A program made the translations under genes and the position numbers. 32,771 nucleotides of DNA from Chromatiaceae bacterium (GTDB lineage Bacteria > Pseudomonadota > Gammaproteobacteria > Chromatiales > Chromatiaceae): positions 1 to 32,771 of the forward strand of contig JAJDNF010000098.1 of NCBI GenBank assembly GCA_022340805.1. The letters are read 5' to 3'. Under the pieces are notes generated by a model. It was given only the letters and a program-made list of their open reading frames with translations. It searched no databases and was not told where the DNA came from. Shown here piece after piece: positions 1-9,120 of this stretch. The number at the start of each line of letters is the position of its first letter. The first letter of the stretch is position 1.

Positions 1-1
1 G

Positions 2-2986
2 CTGTGGGGCACCACGCTCGACAACCTGGCCAGCTGGCGAATGGTCACGCCACAGGCCGACTGGCTCGAGGTGGAGCGTCTCGATCACAACCTGGGCAAG
101 ATCCACGATCAGGAGCGGGTGCGTTTCCGGATCAGTCGTTACGAGGCCGATGGCCGGTCGGCCCGCGGCGAGCCGCAGGTACTGGAGATGCCCGGCAGCG
201 TGTTCCGCAAGGCCGGGCTGGGCAAGGATGTCACCGACAAGTTCCTGTCCGGCCTGCCTGGGGTGCAGAAAGAGGGCTGTGACGGCCTGATCACCTCGGC
301 GCGTTTCATACTCCACCGCATGCCCGAGCACGTACGCACCGTTTGCCTCGAGTTCTTCGGTACCGACCTGGGCAAGGCCGTACCGGCGATCGTCGAGATC
401 GTCGATTACGTCAAGTCCCAGCCCGGGGTGCAGATCGCCGGCCTCGAACACCTCGACGAGCGCTATGTGAAGGCGGTCAACTATGCGACCAAGGCAGCGC
501 GCCGCGAGCGACCGAAGATGGTCCTGATCGCCGACCTGGTCGCAGACGATGAGCAGGCGGTCAGCGCAACGGCCGCGGAGGTGGTGCGCCTGGCCAATGC
601 GCGCGAGGCCGAGGGCTTCATCGCCATCAGCGCGGAGGCGCGCAAGCGCTTCTGGCTGGACCGGGCGCGTACCGCGGCGATCTCGGCACACACCAACGCG
701 TTCAAGATCAACGAAGACGTGGTGATCCCGCTCGACCGCCTGGCCGACTACAGTCGTGGCATCGAGCGCATCAACATCGAGCACTCGATCGCCAACAAGC
801 TCGAGGTGGTCGAGCAGTTCGGCAGCCTGCTCGCGGCGCGCACCCCGGTGCCCGGCGGCGACGAGGAGTCCAGCGATATCGCACGCAACAAGTACCTTCT
901 GGCGCGTGAGCTGCTGGCGCAGGTGCAGCGGCGCTGGCGGACACTGCTGGACAACCTCGATCGGGCCGCGGGCGCATTCCGTGACACTGCCGGCGATGGC
1001 GGCATTCTGCTCGCCCAAGAGGTAGCGCGGATGCGCGAGGGCGATACGCTGCTCGATCTGCTGCTGCGCCGCGACGTGGTCGTCTCGTACCGCAACGAGG
1101 TCAAACAGCCGCTGCGCGAGATGCTGCAGGGCTCTTCACTCGACGTGCTGCGCGATACGCTGCGCGACATCCATGCCGAGGTGCGCAACAATCGCCTGTT
1201 CGTCGCGCTGCACATGCACGCCGGTGACGGCAACGTACACACCAATATCCCGGTGCATTCGCACAACTACCGCATGCTGCAGGAGGCCGACCGGATCGTC
1301 GACCGGGTGATGCTGCTGGCGCAGTCGCTCGGCGGTGTGATCTCGGGCGAGCACGGCATCGGCATCACCAAGGTGCAGTACCTGGATGACGACAAGCTGG
1401 CACGCTTCGTGGAGTACAAGCAGCAGGTCGACCCTGACCAGCACTTCAACCGCGGCAAGTTGATGCCGGGATCCGGGCTCGGCGGTGCCTATACGCCATC
1501 GCTGCGCCTGGTCCAGCAGGAGGCAATCATCCTCGAGGAGAGCGAGCTGGGCGCGCTCAACGACGACGTGAAGCACTGTCTGCGCTGCGGCAAGTGCAAG
1601 CCCAAGTGCATGACACATGTGCCGCGTGCCAATCTGCTGTATTCGCCGCGCAACAAGATCCTGGGTACCGGCCTGGTGATCGAGGCCTTCCTGTACGAGG
1701 AACAAACCCGGCGCGGGATCTCGCTCGAGCATTTCGACGAGATGAACGACATTGCCGACCACTGCACCGTGTGTCACAAGTGCCAGCCGCCCTGCCCGGT
1801 CGATATCGACTTCGGCGACGTCACCATCCGCATGCGCAAGATTCTCACCGAGCGCGGCAAGAAGCGCTTCAACGCAGGCACCTGGGCGGCGATGAAGTTC
1901 CTCAACGCCACGGACCCGCGGACCATCAAGGTCCTGCGCAAGGGCATGCTCGAGTGGGGCTTCAAGGGGCTGACCTTTGCCCACGATCTTGCCAAAAAGA
2001 CCAGGCTGCTGGGCGACCAGGGCCGCATCCCGCAGGCCACCACGGGCAAGCCGCAGATCCGAGAGATTGCGGTGGAACTGGTGCGCCGGCCGATGCGCGT
2101 CGAACTGCCGAAACGGTCCTACCGGACCGAGCTGGGCCTCGAGGATCGCACCATGATTCCGATCCTCCGCGACCCGGCCAAGCTCACCGACGACTCCGAG
2201 GCTGTGTTCTATTTCCCTGGCTGCGGCTCAGAGAGGCTGTTCTCCGACATCGGCCTGGCAACACTGGCGATGCTGTACGAGACGGGTGCGCAGACCGTAC
2301 TGCCACCCGGCTACCTGTGCTGCGGTTACCCGCAGACCTCGGCCGGACTGCACGACAAGGGGCAGAAGATCACCACGGACAACCGGGTGCTTTTCCACCG
2401 CGTTGCCAACACGCTCAACTATATGGACATCCGGACTGTTGTCGTGTCGTGCGGCACCTGCATGGATCAGCTGCTCAAGTATGAGTTCGAGAAGATCTTC
2501 CCCGGCTGCCGATTGCTCGACATCCACGAGTACCTGATGGAAAAGGGCGTACACCTCGACGGTGTGCAGGGCATGCAGTACCTGTACCACGACCCCTGCC
2601 ATACGCCGATGAAGACCTACGATCCGCTCCAGGTGGCAGGGACCCTGATGGGCCAGCCGGTCAAGCTGTCTGAGCGCTGCTGTGGCGAGGCCGGCACGCT
2701 CGGCACCGCACGTCCCGACATCGCCAACCAGCTGCGCTTCCGCAAGGTCGAAGAACTGCGCAACGGCATCCGCGAACTGAGCGGCGACGAGCGCACCCTT
2801 GGCCAGGTCAAGATGCTGACCAGTTGCCCGGCCTGCCAGCAGGGACTCGCGCGTTATGCCGACGAGACAGGCCTGAAGACCGACTACATCGTGGTCGAAA
2901 TGGCCCGCAAGCTGCTCGGCGCCACCTGGCAGGAGACCTTCATCACCAAGGCCAGGGCGGGCGGCATCGATCGGGTGCTGCTGTAG
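2..2986 (+). CDS. FAD-linked oxidase / 4Fe-4S / CCG-domain oxidoreductase (partial, 5' end outside window)
   Basis: The reading frame is open from base 2, so the start lies left of the window; the ATG at 41 is internal. Visible are the C-terminal half of a GlcD/D-lactate-dehydrogenase type flavoprotein (a HAGDGN motif near base 1215 and a GEHGIG motif near 1350), then two CxxCxxCxxxC clusters at 1577-1609 and 1763-1795 that should each hold a 4Fe-4S centre. Two CCG (cysteine-rich) domains follow, with PGCG/CCG around 2217-2325 and DPCH/CCGEAG around 2590-2690. This is a fusion of the flavin subunit with the GlcF/LldE-like iron-sulfur subunit, as in the very long oxidoreductases that often carry an N-terminal DUF3683. 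It probably oxidises a 2-hydroxy acid and passes electrons to quinone; the substrate cannot be read from sequence. Family is sure, substrate is not. Confidence 0.9.
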   Translation: MWGTTLDNLASWRMVTPQADWLEVERLDHNLGKIHDQERVRFRISRYEADGRSARGEPQVLEMPGSVFRKAGLGKDVTDKFLSGLPGVQKEGCDGLITSARFILHRMPEHVRTVCLEFFGTDLGKAVPAIVEIVDYVKSQPGVQIAGLEHLDERYVKAVNYATKAARRERPKMVLIADLVADDEQAVSATAAEVVRLANAREAEGFIAISAEARKRFWLDRARTAAISAHTNAFKINEDVVIPLDRLADYSRGIERINIEHSIANKLEVVEQFGSLLAARTPVPGGDEESSDIARNKYLLARELLAQVQRRWRTLLDNLDRAAGAFRDTAGDGGILLAQEVARMREGDTLLDLLLRRDVVVSYRNEVKQPLREMLQGSSLDVLRDTLRDIHAEVRNNRLFVALHMHAGDGNVHTNIPVHSHNYRMLQEADRIVDRVMLLAQSLGGVISGEHGIGITKVQYLDDDKLARFVEYKQQVDPDQHFNRGKLMPGSGLGGAYTPSLRLVQQEAIILEESELGALNDDVKHCLRCGKCKPKCMTHVPRANLLYSPRNKILGTGLVIEAFLYEEQTRRGISLEHFDEMNDIADHCTVCHKCQPPCPVDIDFGDVTIRMRKILTERGKKRFNAGTWAAMKFLNATDPRTIKVLRKGMLEWGFKGLTFAHDLAKKTRLLGDQGRIPQATTGKPQIREIAVELVRRPMRVELPKRSYRTELGLEDRTMIPILRDPAKLTDDSEAVFYFPGCGSERLFSDIGLATLAMLYETGAQTVLPPGYLCCGYPQTSAGLHDKGQKITTDNRVLFHRVANTLNYMDIRTVVVSCGTCMDQLLKYEFEKIFPGCRLLDIHEYLMEKGVHLDGVQGMQYLYHDPCHTPMKTYDPLQVAGTLMGQPVKLSERCCGEAGTLGTARPDIANQLRFRKVEELRNGIRELSGDERTLGQVKMLTSCPACQQGLARYADETGLKTDYIVVEMARKLLGATWQETFITKARAGGIDRVLL

Positions 2987-3019
2987 CGCTGGACTGGCGG
3001 GACCCGGTCCTGCAGCGCG

Positions 3020-3090
3020 CAGGGTGCATTAGGCACAAGCCGTAATGCACCAGATAGCGGCATATGCGCTGCGCTATTGCGCCCTACCGT
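3020..3090. repeat. Palindromic intergenic repeat of the GGTGCATTA...TAATGCACC type
   Basis: GGTGCATTA at 3023-3031 is the exact inverse of TAATGCACC at 3043-3051 with an 11-nt loop. Beside it ATAGCG at 3054-3059 pairs with CGCTAT at 3072-3077, and the outer AGGGTGC at 3021 is mirrored by GCGCCCT at 3079-3085. The same kind of 'agggtgcrtta...taaygcacc' palindrome is scattered between genes in many gammaproteobacteria. It lies 34 bp after the stop of the flavoprotein and could also act as a transcript end or mRNA stabiliser; no T-tract follows. Confidence 0.6.
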
Positions 3091-3268
3091 CGACATCAAG
3101 GCATGCCGCGCACGCCTTACCAGAGTGGTAGCAGGCCCGAATGCGCGGCCTCCCGGGCCAGGTTTGCCCTCGAGTTCTTGCCAATGTGCTGGGCGCGCCC
3201 TGCTCAAGCCCGGCGCGCCGCGGCCGATAAGCCTAGGCAGCACATTCCCGAGCACGGCAGACCCGACC

Positions 3269-4144
3269 ATGTCCGCAGTCCTGAAACTCGATGAACTCCT
3301 GTACGACTCGCTCGAGTCGCTGTCCTTACCCGACGTGTACATACGTCTGCGCGAGGTCATGGAGTCGGACAACGCCTCGATGGCGGACGCGGCCGAGGTG
3401 CTGTCTCTGGACCCGGCGCTGGCCGCGCGCATCCTGCGCATGGCCAACAGCGCGTTCTATGGCTTCCGCTCGCAGGTCGACACCATCTCGCGGGCCGCCA
3501 ATATCCTCGGGATGCAGAAGATCCACGATCTGGCCCTGGCCGCCAGCGTCTCGCAGGCGTTCGAGGGCATCACCAACGATATGATGGACATCGACACCTT
3601 CTGGTACCGCAGCGTGCACTGCGGCTTCCTCGCCCAGGCGATCGGTGACGGCGCGGGCCTGCGCAACACCGAGAGCCTATTCGTACGCGGCCTGCTGCAC
3701 GACATCGGGCACCTGGTGCTGTTCAGCCGCTACCCGGACGAAAGTCGCCAGGCGCTGGCACAGGCGGATGCAGGCCTGGATGCCCGGCTGTACGAAGAAC
3801 AGCGGCTGATCGGCGTGGACGCCATGCAGTTTGCCGCAGAACTGGCCCGGGTATGGCAGCTGCCAAAATCGTTTATCGACACCTTCCTGCACCTGATGCG
3901 TCCGGAAGACGTGGCAGGCCCGCTGGCGCGCGAGGTCGCCGTGCTGCACATCGCGGTGCAATTGAGTGACGGGATCGATTCCGACCTGCTGGTCGAGGAT
4001 GTCGCGCAACGCATCCGGGCACCGATCTGGCGAATCGCGGAGCTTCCGCCCGAGGTCGGTTCCGTGGCGCTCGATGCATCGGCGATGGAGACGGTGGATG
4101 CGATGTATCGCATCCTGACGCAGCATGACGGGATGATGCCCTGA
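3269..4144 (+). CDS. HDOD domain signalling protein
   Basis: A 291-residue soluble protein that is almost entirely one HDOD domain, the degenerate HD-like fold found in bacterial signal-transduction and c-di-GMP-linked regulators. The early motif LSLPDVYIRLREV, the stretch DPALAARILRMANSAFYG and the later GLLHDIGHLVLF are typical; the HD pair is retained here. I chose the ATG at 3269 because residues after it match the usual HDOD beginning; the frame runs upstream to 3077 but only from a TTG and through repeat DNA, with low-quality sequence. No clear Shine-Dalgarno is seen. It stands alone on the plus strand, convergent with nfeD. HDOD proteins act by protein contact, not by known catalysis, so its partner is unknown. 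Confidence 0.88.
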   Translation: MSAVLKLDELLYDSLESLSLPDVYIRLREVMESDNASMADAAEVLSLDPALAARILRMANSAFYGFRSQVDTISRAANILGMQKIHDLALAASVSQAFEGITNDMMDIDTFWYRSVHCGFLAQAIGDGAGLRNTESLFVRGLLHDIGHLVLFSRYPDESRQALAQADAGLDARLYEEQRLIGVDAMQFAAELARVWQLPKSFIDTFLHLMRPEDVAGPLAREVAVLHIAVQLSDGIDSDLLVEDVAQRIRAPIWRIAELPPEVGSVALDASAMETVDAMYRILTQHDGMMP

Positions 4145-4333
4145 ATCGGGGGTCGTAGCGTCCAGTCTCGCAGCTTGCCGTCGGCCAAGCCGGCCCAGCC
4201 CCGGGACGCCCCCGGCCTCCGTTCCAGCCCTTGGATGTGATAGCCGCTAGCGCGCCGATCGATACCCGGCGTTCACGCTACAGTTCGCACAGCTCATTGC
4301 ACCCGACCCGCTGTTCGATACTCGAATCCGGCC

Positions 4334-4777
4334 TCACTCGGCAGACTCGACCACCAACACGACACCGTCCGTATCGGTCACCCGCACTCGCGTACCAGCC
4401 GCCGCATCCGCACCCCCGACCCGCCACAGCGTGTCGCCGACACGTACCTTGCCGAAACCATTCTCGATTGGTGTCTCGAGTATGAACACCCGCCCGACGT
4501 ATTGCTCGCCGCGGCGGTTCAGCATCGGCTGATCGCTCTGGTCGGGGTGCCTGCGCTGCCAAATCCGCCAGCCGACAATGCTGACCAGCGACAGGATCGC
4601 GAACAGCATCACCTGCGTCTCCCACCCCATCGCCGGGATCAGCCAGGCAAGCAGACCCAGCACGGTCGCCGAGATGCCCATCCACAGAAAGAAAGTTCCC
4701 GGCAACAGGGTTTCGGCGATGATCAGCGCCAGACCGAGGATCCACCAATGCCAGAAATCAGGCTGATAGCCACTCAT
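4334..4777 (-). CDS. NfeD family membrane protein (short form)
   Basis: 147 residues: two or three hydrophobic helices (about residues 10-30 and 35-65) followed by an OB-fold-like NfeD domain (about 85-145) with the pattern [21 protein letters not shown]. Short NfeD proteins lack the ClpP-like protease domain of long NfeD and pair with a stomatin/slipin partner. Here the ATG overlaps the stop of the slipin gene by four bases (ATGA at 4774-4777), so the two are translationally coupled. This is the same arrangement as E. coli qmcA-ybbJ. The pair is thought to form membrane microdomain assemblies for protein quality control; the exact job is inferred from the family. Confidence 0.9.
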   Translation of the reverse strand: MSGYQPDFWHWWILGLALIIAETLLPGTFFLWMGISATVLGLLAWLIPAMGWETQVMLFAILSLVSIVGWRIWQRRHPDQSDQPMLNRRGEQYVGRVFILETPIENGFGKVRVGDTLWRVGGADAAAGTRVRVTDTDGVVLVVESAE

Positions 4778-5697
4778 GCCTTGCCCTTGTCCATCGCGGC
4801 CTTGGCCAGCTCCGCCATCCCGCCGAGCGCACCGATCACGCCGCTGGACTCCATCGGCATGAAGATCAGCTTCTGGTTGGGCGCACTGCCAATGGTCTGC
4901 AGGGCCTCGACGTACTTCTGCGCTACGAAATAGTTAACCGCCCGCACGTCACCCTGGGCGATTGCCGCGGACACCATCTGTGTGGCCTTGGCCTCGGCCT
5001 CGGCCAGTCGCTCACGCGCCTCAGCCTCGCGGAACGCCGCTTCCTTTTCGCCCTCGGCCTGCAGGATAGCGGCCTGCTTCTGACCGTCTGCGCGCAGGAT
5101 TTCGGACTGTCGCTTACCCTCCGCCTCCAGAATTGCGGCACGCTTGTCGCGTTCGGCCTTCATCTGTCGACCCATCGATTCGACCAGATCCATCGGCGGG
5201 CTGATGTCCTTGATCTCGATCCTGGTCACCTTCACGCCCCAGGGCGTGGTGGCCTCATCGACCACGGTCAGCAACCGGGCGTTGATCTCGTCGCGCTTGG
5301 ACAACAGCTCGTCGAGGTCCATCGAGCCCATCACGGTACGGATGTTGGTCATCGTGAGATTCAGCGCCGCGTACTGCAGGTTGCTGACCTCGTAGGCCGC
5401 TTTGGCCGAGTCCAGCACCTGGTAGAACACCACGCCGTCGACCGAGACCATCGCGTTGTCCTTGGTGATGATCTCCTGAGTGGGCACGTCCAGCACCTGC
5501 TCCATCATGTTGAGCTTGTGACCGATCTGGTCAATCACCGGCACGATCAGGTTGAGGCCCGGGCGCAGGCTGCGGGTGTACTTGCCGAAGCGCTCGACCG
5601 TCCATTCGTTGCCCTGCGGTACCGACTTGACGCCGAGGAACAGGATGACAGCCGCCAGACCAAACAGAAACAGGGTAAAAACGCCGAACTCGCTCAT
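4774..5697 (-). CDS. qmcA: SPFH/band-7 slipin (QmcA-like)
   Basis: 307 residues: one N-terminal membrane helix (about 4-24), the SPFH/PHB domain (about 25-180) and a long Ala/Glu-rich coiled coil (about 180-240, with repeated QAAIL-EAEG units), then a C-terminal segment with FMPMESSG. Length and layout match E. coli QmcA. I take the ATG at 5697; a GTG two codons upstream (5703) is also in frame but leaves too little room after the GGGGAA Shine-Dalgarno. A promoter with TTGACC and TATACT lies just upstream. SPFH proteins oligomerise into large cages in the inner membrane and partner with NfeD, which is the next gene and overlaps it. Paralogues are hard to separate, so the symbol is given with moderate certainty. 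Confidence 0.9.
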   Translation of the reverse strand: MSEFGVFTLFLFGLAAVILFLGVKSVPQGNEWTVERFGKYTRSLRPGLNLIVPVIDQIGHKLNMMEQVLDVPTQEIITKDNAMVSVDGVVFYQVLDSAKAAYEVSNLQYAALNLTMTNIRTVMGSMDLDELLSKRDEINARLLTVVDEATTPWGVKVTRIEIKDISPPMDLVESMGRQMKAERDKRAAILEAEGKRQSEILRADGQKQAAILQAEGEKEAAFREAEARERLAEAEAKATQMVSAAIAQGDVRAVNYFVAQKYVEALQTIGSAPNQKLIFMPMESSGVIGALGGMAELAKAAMDKGKA

Positions 5698-5730
5698 CTT
5701 CACTTTCCCCGGGAAGGCTCAATTGTGGGC

Positions 5731-5757
5731 AGTATAACCTCGCGGTCCAGCGGTCAA
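5731..5757 (-). promoter_or_regulatory. Sigma-70 promoter for qmcA-nfeD
   Basis: Read on the minus strand, TTGACC (5757-5752) is followed after 15 bases by TATACT (5736-5731), placing the transcript start about 25-30 bases before the qmcA ATG. Both hexamers are one mismatch from consensus; the spacer is short. Confidence 0.55.
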
Positions 5758-5815
5758 GCCGGATCCCTGGCAAAGAGTGCGACAAGGCGCACCGAAAACC
5801 CTGGCGATCGCCGGT

Positions 5816-5842
5816 CTTGTTGCGGAAAAAAACCGTTACAAT
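5816..5842 (+). promoter_or_regulatory. Possible lipA promoter
   Basis: TACAAT at 5837-5842 is a good -10 box about 30 bases before the chosen lipA ATG. The -35 is weak (CTTGTT at 5816-5821, 15-bp spacing). An A7 run lies between them. Confidence 0.35.
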
Positions 5843-5873
5843 CGAGCAAATACACGCCAGGCCGCACCCCAGC

Positions 5874-6845
5874 ATGCAAAGCAAGTCGCACAACGCCCCG
5901 TCGCGCAGCCAGCCGGATACCCATCAGCGCGGGCGTGACAAGGTCAGCCGGATCCCGGTCAAGGTCGAGCCGACCATCGAGACTCAGCGCAAGCCGGCGT
6001 GGATCCGGGCCAAGGCGCCGAGTGGCCCGGGCGTCGGCCGCATCAAGCAGATTCTGCGTACGCGCCAGCTGAGCTCGGTCTGCGAAGAGGCGCAGTGCCC
6101 AAATCTGGGCGAGTGTTTCAGCCACGGCACGGCCACCTTCATGATCATGGGCGACATCTGCACGCGGCGCTGCCCGTTCTGCGATGTGGCGCACGGCAAG
6201 CCGCAGGCGCTCGACGTCAACGAGCCGCGGCAGCTCGCCGCTGCCATCGCCGAGATGGCACTCCGCTACGTGGTTATCACTTCGGTCGACCGGGACGACC
6301 TGCGCGACGGTGGCGCGGCCCATTTTGCCGCCTGCATCGCGGCTGTGCGCGAGATCTCGCCGCAGACCACCATCGAGGTACTGGTGCCAGACTTCCGCGG
6401 CCGTATGGAGGTCGCGCTGGCGGAGTTCGACAGCCATCCGCCGGATGTATTCAACCACAACCTGGAGACGGTCCCGCGCCTTTATCGACGGGCGCGGCCG
6501 GGGGCCGACTACCAGTGGTCACTGGCGCTGCTGCAGCGTTTCAGCTCAGGCCATCCGACGGTACCTACCAAGTCGGGCATCATGCTGGGACTGGGCGAGA
6601 CGCGCATCGAGGTTGAACAGCTGATGCAGGACCTGCGCGACCATGGCTGCCAGATGCTGACCCTCGGTCAGTACCTGCAGCCGAGCCGTGAGCACCTGCC
6701 GGTCGAACGCTATGTACCCCCCGAGGAGTTCGACGAACTGCGCATGGTTGGTGAGCGGATGGGCTTCGCGAATGTCGCCAGCGGCCCGATGGTGCGCTCG
6801 TCGTACCACGCCGATCTGCAGGCCAACCCGGTGCTGGGTGACTGA
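5874..6845 (+). CDS. lipA: Lipoyl synthase (radical SAM)
   Basis: 323 residues, close to the 321 of E. coli LipA and alike along its whole length. LipA inserts two sulfur atoms into octanoyl groups bound to lipoyl-domain proteins, using S-adenosylmethionine. Both clusters are intact: the auxiliary, sacrificed 4Fe-4S site C70-x4-C75-x5-C81 and the radical SAM site C96-x3-C100-x2-C103 (CTRRCPFC). The C-terminal RSSYHAD that supplies the serine ligand of the auxiliary cluster is present. I chose the ATG at 5874 because it gives the family length; an in-frame TTG at 5817 would add 19 unlike residues and overlap the promoter. lipB is not adjacent, unlike many genomes. The downstream gene starts on the last base of the stop codon. 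Confidence 0.97.
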   Translation: MQSKSHNAPSRSQPDTHQRGRDKVSRIPVKVEPTIETQRKPAWIRAKAPSGPGVGRIKQILRTRQLSSVCEEAQCPNLGECFSHGTATFMIMGDICTRRCPFCDVAHGKPQALDVNEPRQLAAAIAEMALRYVVITSVDRDDLRDGGAAHFAACIAAVREISPQTTIEVLVPDFRGRMEVALAEFDSHPPDVFNHNLETVPRLYRRARPGADYQWSLALLQRFSSGHPTVPTKSGIMLGLGETRIEVEQLMQDLRDHGCQMLTLGQYLQPSREHLPVERYVPPEEFDELRMVGERMGFANVASGPMVRSSYHADLQANPVLGD

Positions 6846-7621
6846 TGGACATCGACGTCGGCACACGTGAACTTCTGAAGCTCGCCCTGCTGCCGCCGGG
6901 CAGCCTGCTGCTCCTGCTGCTGGTCGGCTGGTTGTTCGCGCGGCGTTTCTTCGGCCGCTTCCTTGTCCTGCTCGCGACCCTCGCCTTCTACCTGCTCTCC
7001 ACGCCCGTTGGTGTGAATTGGCTCGCGACGCAGGTAGAGAGCGTGCCGGCACCTCCGCTGGCCCAGCTGCAGGACAGCCGCGCCGACGCCATCCTGGTGC
7101 TGATGGCCGGACTGCGACGCATCAACCCGGAACTCGGTGGCGCCGCGGCCCTGTCCTCGCTCAGCCTCGAGCGCATCGACTACGCGTTGGCCCTGCACCG
7201 CAAGACCGGCCTGCCGATCGTGATCAGTGGCGGCAGCGTAAAGGGCGACACGCGCCCACTGGCGGAACTGGCGGCCGAGTGGCTCGAAGACCGCGCCGGC
7301 ATCAAACCGCTGGCGATCGACAACGCCAGTCGCGACACCAGGGAAAACATGCGCAACAGTGCCGAGACACTGCACCGCCTCGGTCTCAAGCGGGTCCTGC
7401 TGGTCACGCACGCGTTCCACATGCCGCGCGCCATGCTGAGTGCGCGTGACGCGGGGGTCGACGTCATCCCCGCCCCGTTCGCATTTGAACACGCGCCAGC
7501 GGAGATGGCCCCACCGACCCGCTACATCGACTGGCTGCCGCAACCCGGTTACCTCGGGCGCAGCTACCTGTTGCTGCACGAGATGGTCGGTCTGGTCTGG
7601 TACGGGCTGGGCCGCGAGTAA
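6845..7621 (+). CDS. ElyC/SanA/YdcF family envelope protein (DUF218)
   Basis: 258 residues. Two hydrophobic helices at about 10-30 and 37-55 anchor it in the inner membrane and the rest is a DUF218 domain, probably periplasmic. Family signs are ADAILVLMAG, the VISGG segment, NTREN-like SRDTRENMRNS, and VTHAFHMPRAM. E. coli ElyC, of the same layout and size, affects peptidoglycan and undecaprenyl-phosphate metabolism; the reaction of DUF218 proteins is not settled. The ATG shares a base with the lipA stop (TGATG at 6843-6847), so the genes are cotranscribed and probably coupled, although no functional link to lipoate is known. A GC hairpin (GCGAGG 7642-7647 / CCTCGC 7651-7656) lies after the stop without a T-tract. 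Confidence 0.85.
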   Translation: MDIDVGTRELLKLALLPPGSLLLLLLVGWLFARRFFGRFLVLLATLAFYLLSTPVGVNWLATQVESVPAPPLAQLQDSRADAILVLMAGLRRINPELGGAAALSSLSLERIDYALALHRKTGLPIVISGGSVKGDTRPLAELAAEWLEDRAGIKPLAIDNASRDTRENMRNSAETLHRLGLKRVLLVTHAFHMPRAMLSARDAGVDVIPAPFAFEHAPAEMAPPTRYIDWLPQPGYLGRSYLLLHEMVGLVWYGLGRE

Positions 7622-7748
7622 CGCGCTTCCCAATCTGCCCGGCGAGGGCCCCTCGCACCACAATGTATATACAAGCCCCGCACCTCGTCTAAACTGGGAG
7701 GAGGTCGTCACATGCCTGTCATGGTGCGGCAACTACCGAATGCGAGGC

Positions 7749-7754
7749 GGAGGA
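7749..7754 (+). promoter_or_regulatory. Strong Shine-Dalgarno that fixes the start of the metzincin-motif gene
   Basis: GGAGGA lies seven bases before the ATG at 7762. Upstream ATGs at 7712, 7721 and 7740 are in other frames. Confidence 0.7.
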
Positions 7755-7761
7755 TTGTTCG

Positions 7762-8703
7762 ATGTGCTGCTGGCACAAAGGCATTTGCTGGCTGTTGCTG
7801 ATCGGCGTAGTCGGCGCGCGACCCGCGCTGGCAGAGCGCGAACCTTACGTCCCGTTGGCCGAGCGCAGCCGGCAACTGCTCGACACGATCGATCCCGGCA
7901 GGCTGGTCGCGAACGCAGACGATGAGCACCTCCTGGCCGGGCCGAACCTGCACATCCGCCAATGCGACGGCTACCCTTACAACGAGGTTGCCGACAGCGG
8001 CAATGGCTCGCGCACGCTGGTTGGCGACCTGCGCGATGGCCTGCAGCGCGGGTTGGAGTGTCTGGCGGGCAATGGGCCGATGGGCCGACTGCACCCCTAT
8101 CACGAGTACCAGGCGCATCGCCTGGTGAGCCTGTTCGAGGATCCGCAGGCCAAGACCTTCGCCTGCGTCGCAGATGCAATGTTCGCCACTGCGGTCGCCA
8201 CCAGTCCGCGCGGCGTGTCCATCGATGACCCGCTGTTCGCCCAACTGCACCTGGTCAGCTATCCGGCGGTGGTGATCGACACCTATCGGCTGGGCGGGAT
8301 CCTCAGCCGGCAGCACGACGACGAGACCTACCGCGCCTTCTTCCATCTCGCCGACGAGCAGATCCTCGAGCATCGCAACGGCCAGCCACTGCGCCCGGCC
8401 AAGCTGCACCGTTACCGTAACCGGTCGGGGCTGATCTTCCACGAACTGATCCATTGGCTCGGGCATGAACACAGCGCGATCTACCCCGATCTGACCCACC
8501 TGTACGAGACCTGCTGCTTCGGTGGCAGCGATTTCATCAGCGACCCGGGGCGCAATGCGGCCTACCAGCAGGTCGCCTGCAATATCCTCAAGGACGACCA
8601 GCTCTGGAGCAACGGCTACAAACCTTACAAACAGATGCGTCTATGGCATGACAAAGGCTACGACACCCTGAAGGCGCAGATGCGCGCCGATTTCGACTCC
8701 TGA
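7762..8703 (+). CDS. Secreted protein with HExxHxxGxxH zinc-protease motif, family not recognised
   Basis: 313 residues. The N-terminus is a signal peptide (hydrophobic core about 9-21) with likely cleavage after the ALA near residue 25. The mature part carries at least six cysteines (for example in RQCDG, LECLAG, FACVAD, ETCCFGG, VACNIL), which suggests disulfides outside the cytoplasm. Residues 227-237 read HELIHWLGHEH, an exact HExxHxxGxxH: H227, H231 and H237 would bind zinc and E228 would be the base, as in metzincin proteases. A classical Met-turn is not evident; the only nearby candidate is a Met in KQMRLW about 50 residues on. I do not recognise the whole protein. The strong GGAGGA ribosome site supports the start. 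It stands alone, with a hairpin terminator behind it. Zinc protease is inferred from the motif only. Confidence 0.75.
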   Translation: MCCWHKGICWLLLIGVVGARPALAEREPYVPLAERSRQLLDTIDPGRLVANADDEHLLAGPNLHIRQCDGYPYNEVADSGNGSRTLVGDLRDGLQRGLECLAGNGPMGRLHPYHEYQAHRLVSLFEDPQAKTFACVADAMFATAVATSPRGVSIDDPLFAQLHLVSYPAVVIDTYRLGGILSRQHDDETYRAFFHLADEQILEHRNGQPLRPAKLHRYRNRSGLIFHELIHWLGHEHSAIYPDLTHLYETCCFGGSDFISDPGRNAAYQQVACNILKDDQLWSNGYKPYKQMRLWHDKGYDTLKAQMRADFDS

Positions 8704-8736
8704 GCCGGGCCAGGCATCCGGCCGCCGGGCCGGTCG

Positions 8737-8763
8737 CGGCGCGCTGGGGCGCCGTATTGCTTT
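8737..8763 (+). terminator. Likely terminator after the metzincin-motif gene
   Basis: CGGCGC (8737-8742) pairs with GCGCCG (8749-8754) around a six-base loop, followed by TATTGCTTT. It lies 33 bases past the stop codon. The T-tract is interrupted. Confidence 0.45.
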
Positions 8764-8838
8764 AACGCCCATCAGGCAATTGCCGAGCACGGCACCCGGA
8801 TAGATGTGACAATTATTCTTCAACCATATGTCGCCGAT
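8755..8838 (-). pseudogene. Possible remnant of a hexapeptide-repeat acyltransferase
   Basis: On the minus strand this piece translates as IGD-IWLKNNCHIYPGAVLGN-CLMGVKAI, which follows the left-handed beta-helix pattern of hexapeptide acyltransferases (W-[LI]-x-N-N-x-x-I-x-P-G-A-x-[LI]-G-N-x-x-x-G). Only about 28 residues fit. Neither the flanking frame nor the other minus frames give a convincing rest of the enzyme, and the segment overlaps the tail of the putative terminator of the upstream gene. If real it is a decayed fragment. The 416-bp stretch 8704-9119 otherwise shows no secure gene. Confidence 0.3.
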
Positions 8839-8868
8839 ACGCGCCCGACACACACGAGGCAAGCCGGC

Positions 8869-9120
8869 ATGGCACTCAAGCATATCTCTGAGATGAAACG
8901 GGCAATGCATTACTGCAGCCCGAAGGCGTTGCGTTTCGGCGTGGTGCCCCTGTTCGTCGTCCCGCCCATGTTGCTTGCCGGGGTGGGCATCGGCGACATC
9001 CCGCATCAATGCGTGCTGGTTGCCACGGTCATGATCGGCACCCGGCTCATCACGACACCGGTCACGAGGCCGTTAGCGGCGATGTGGTCCTCGACCATCC
9101 GTGGTTTAGTGCTGCGGTGA
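8869..9120 (+). CDS. Doubtful small ORF before the PstS-like gene
   Basis: An 83-residue frame with two hydrophobic stretches (about residues 23-43 and 48-60). GAGG sits about ten bases before its ATG, and its stop overlaps the next ATG as TGATG (9118-9122), which is how coupled genes look. Against it: no family is recognised, the opposite strand holds the acyltransferase-like fragment at 8755-8838 just upstream, and no more than chance supports it. Listed because the overlap could matter for translation of the PstS-like gene, which has no good ribosome site of its own. Confidence 0.25.
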   Translation: MALKHISEMKRAMHYCSPKALRFGVVPLFVVPPMLLAGVGIGDIPHQCVLVATVMIGTRLITTPVTRPLAAMWSSTIRGLVLR

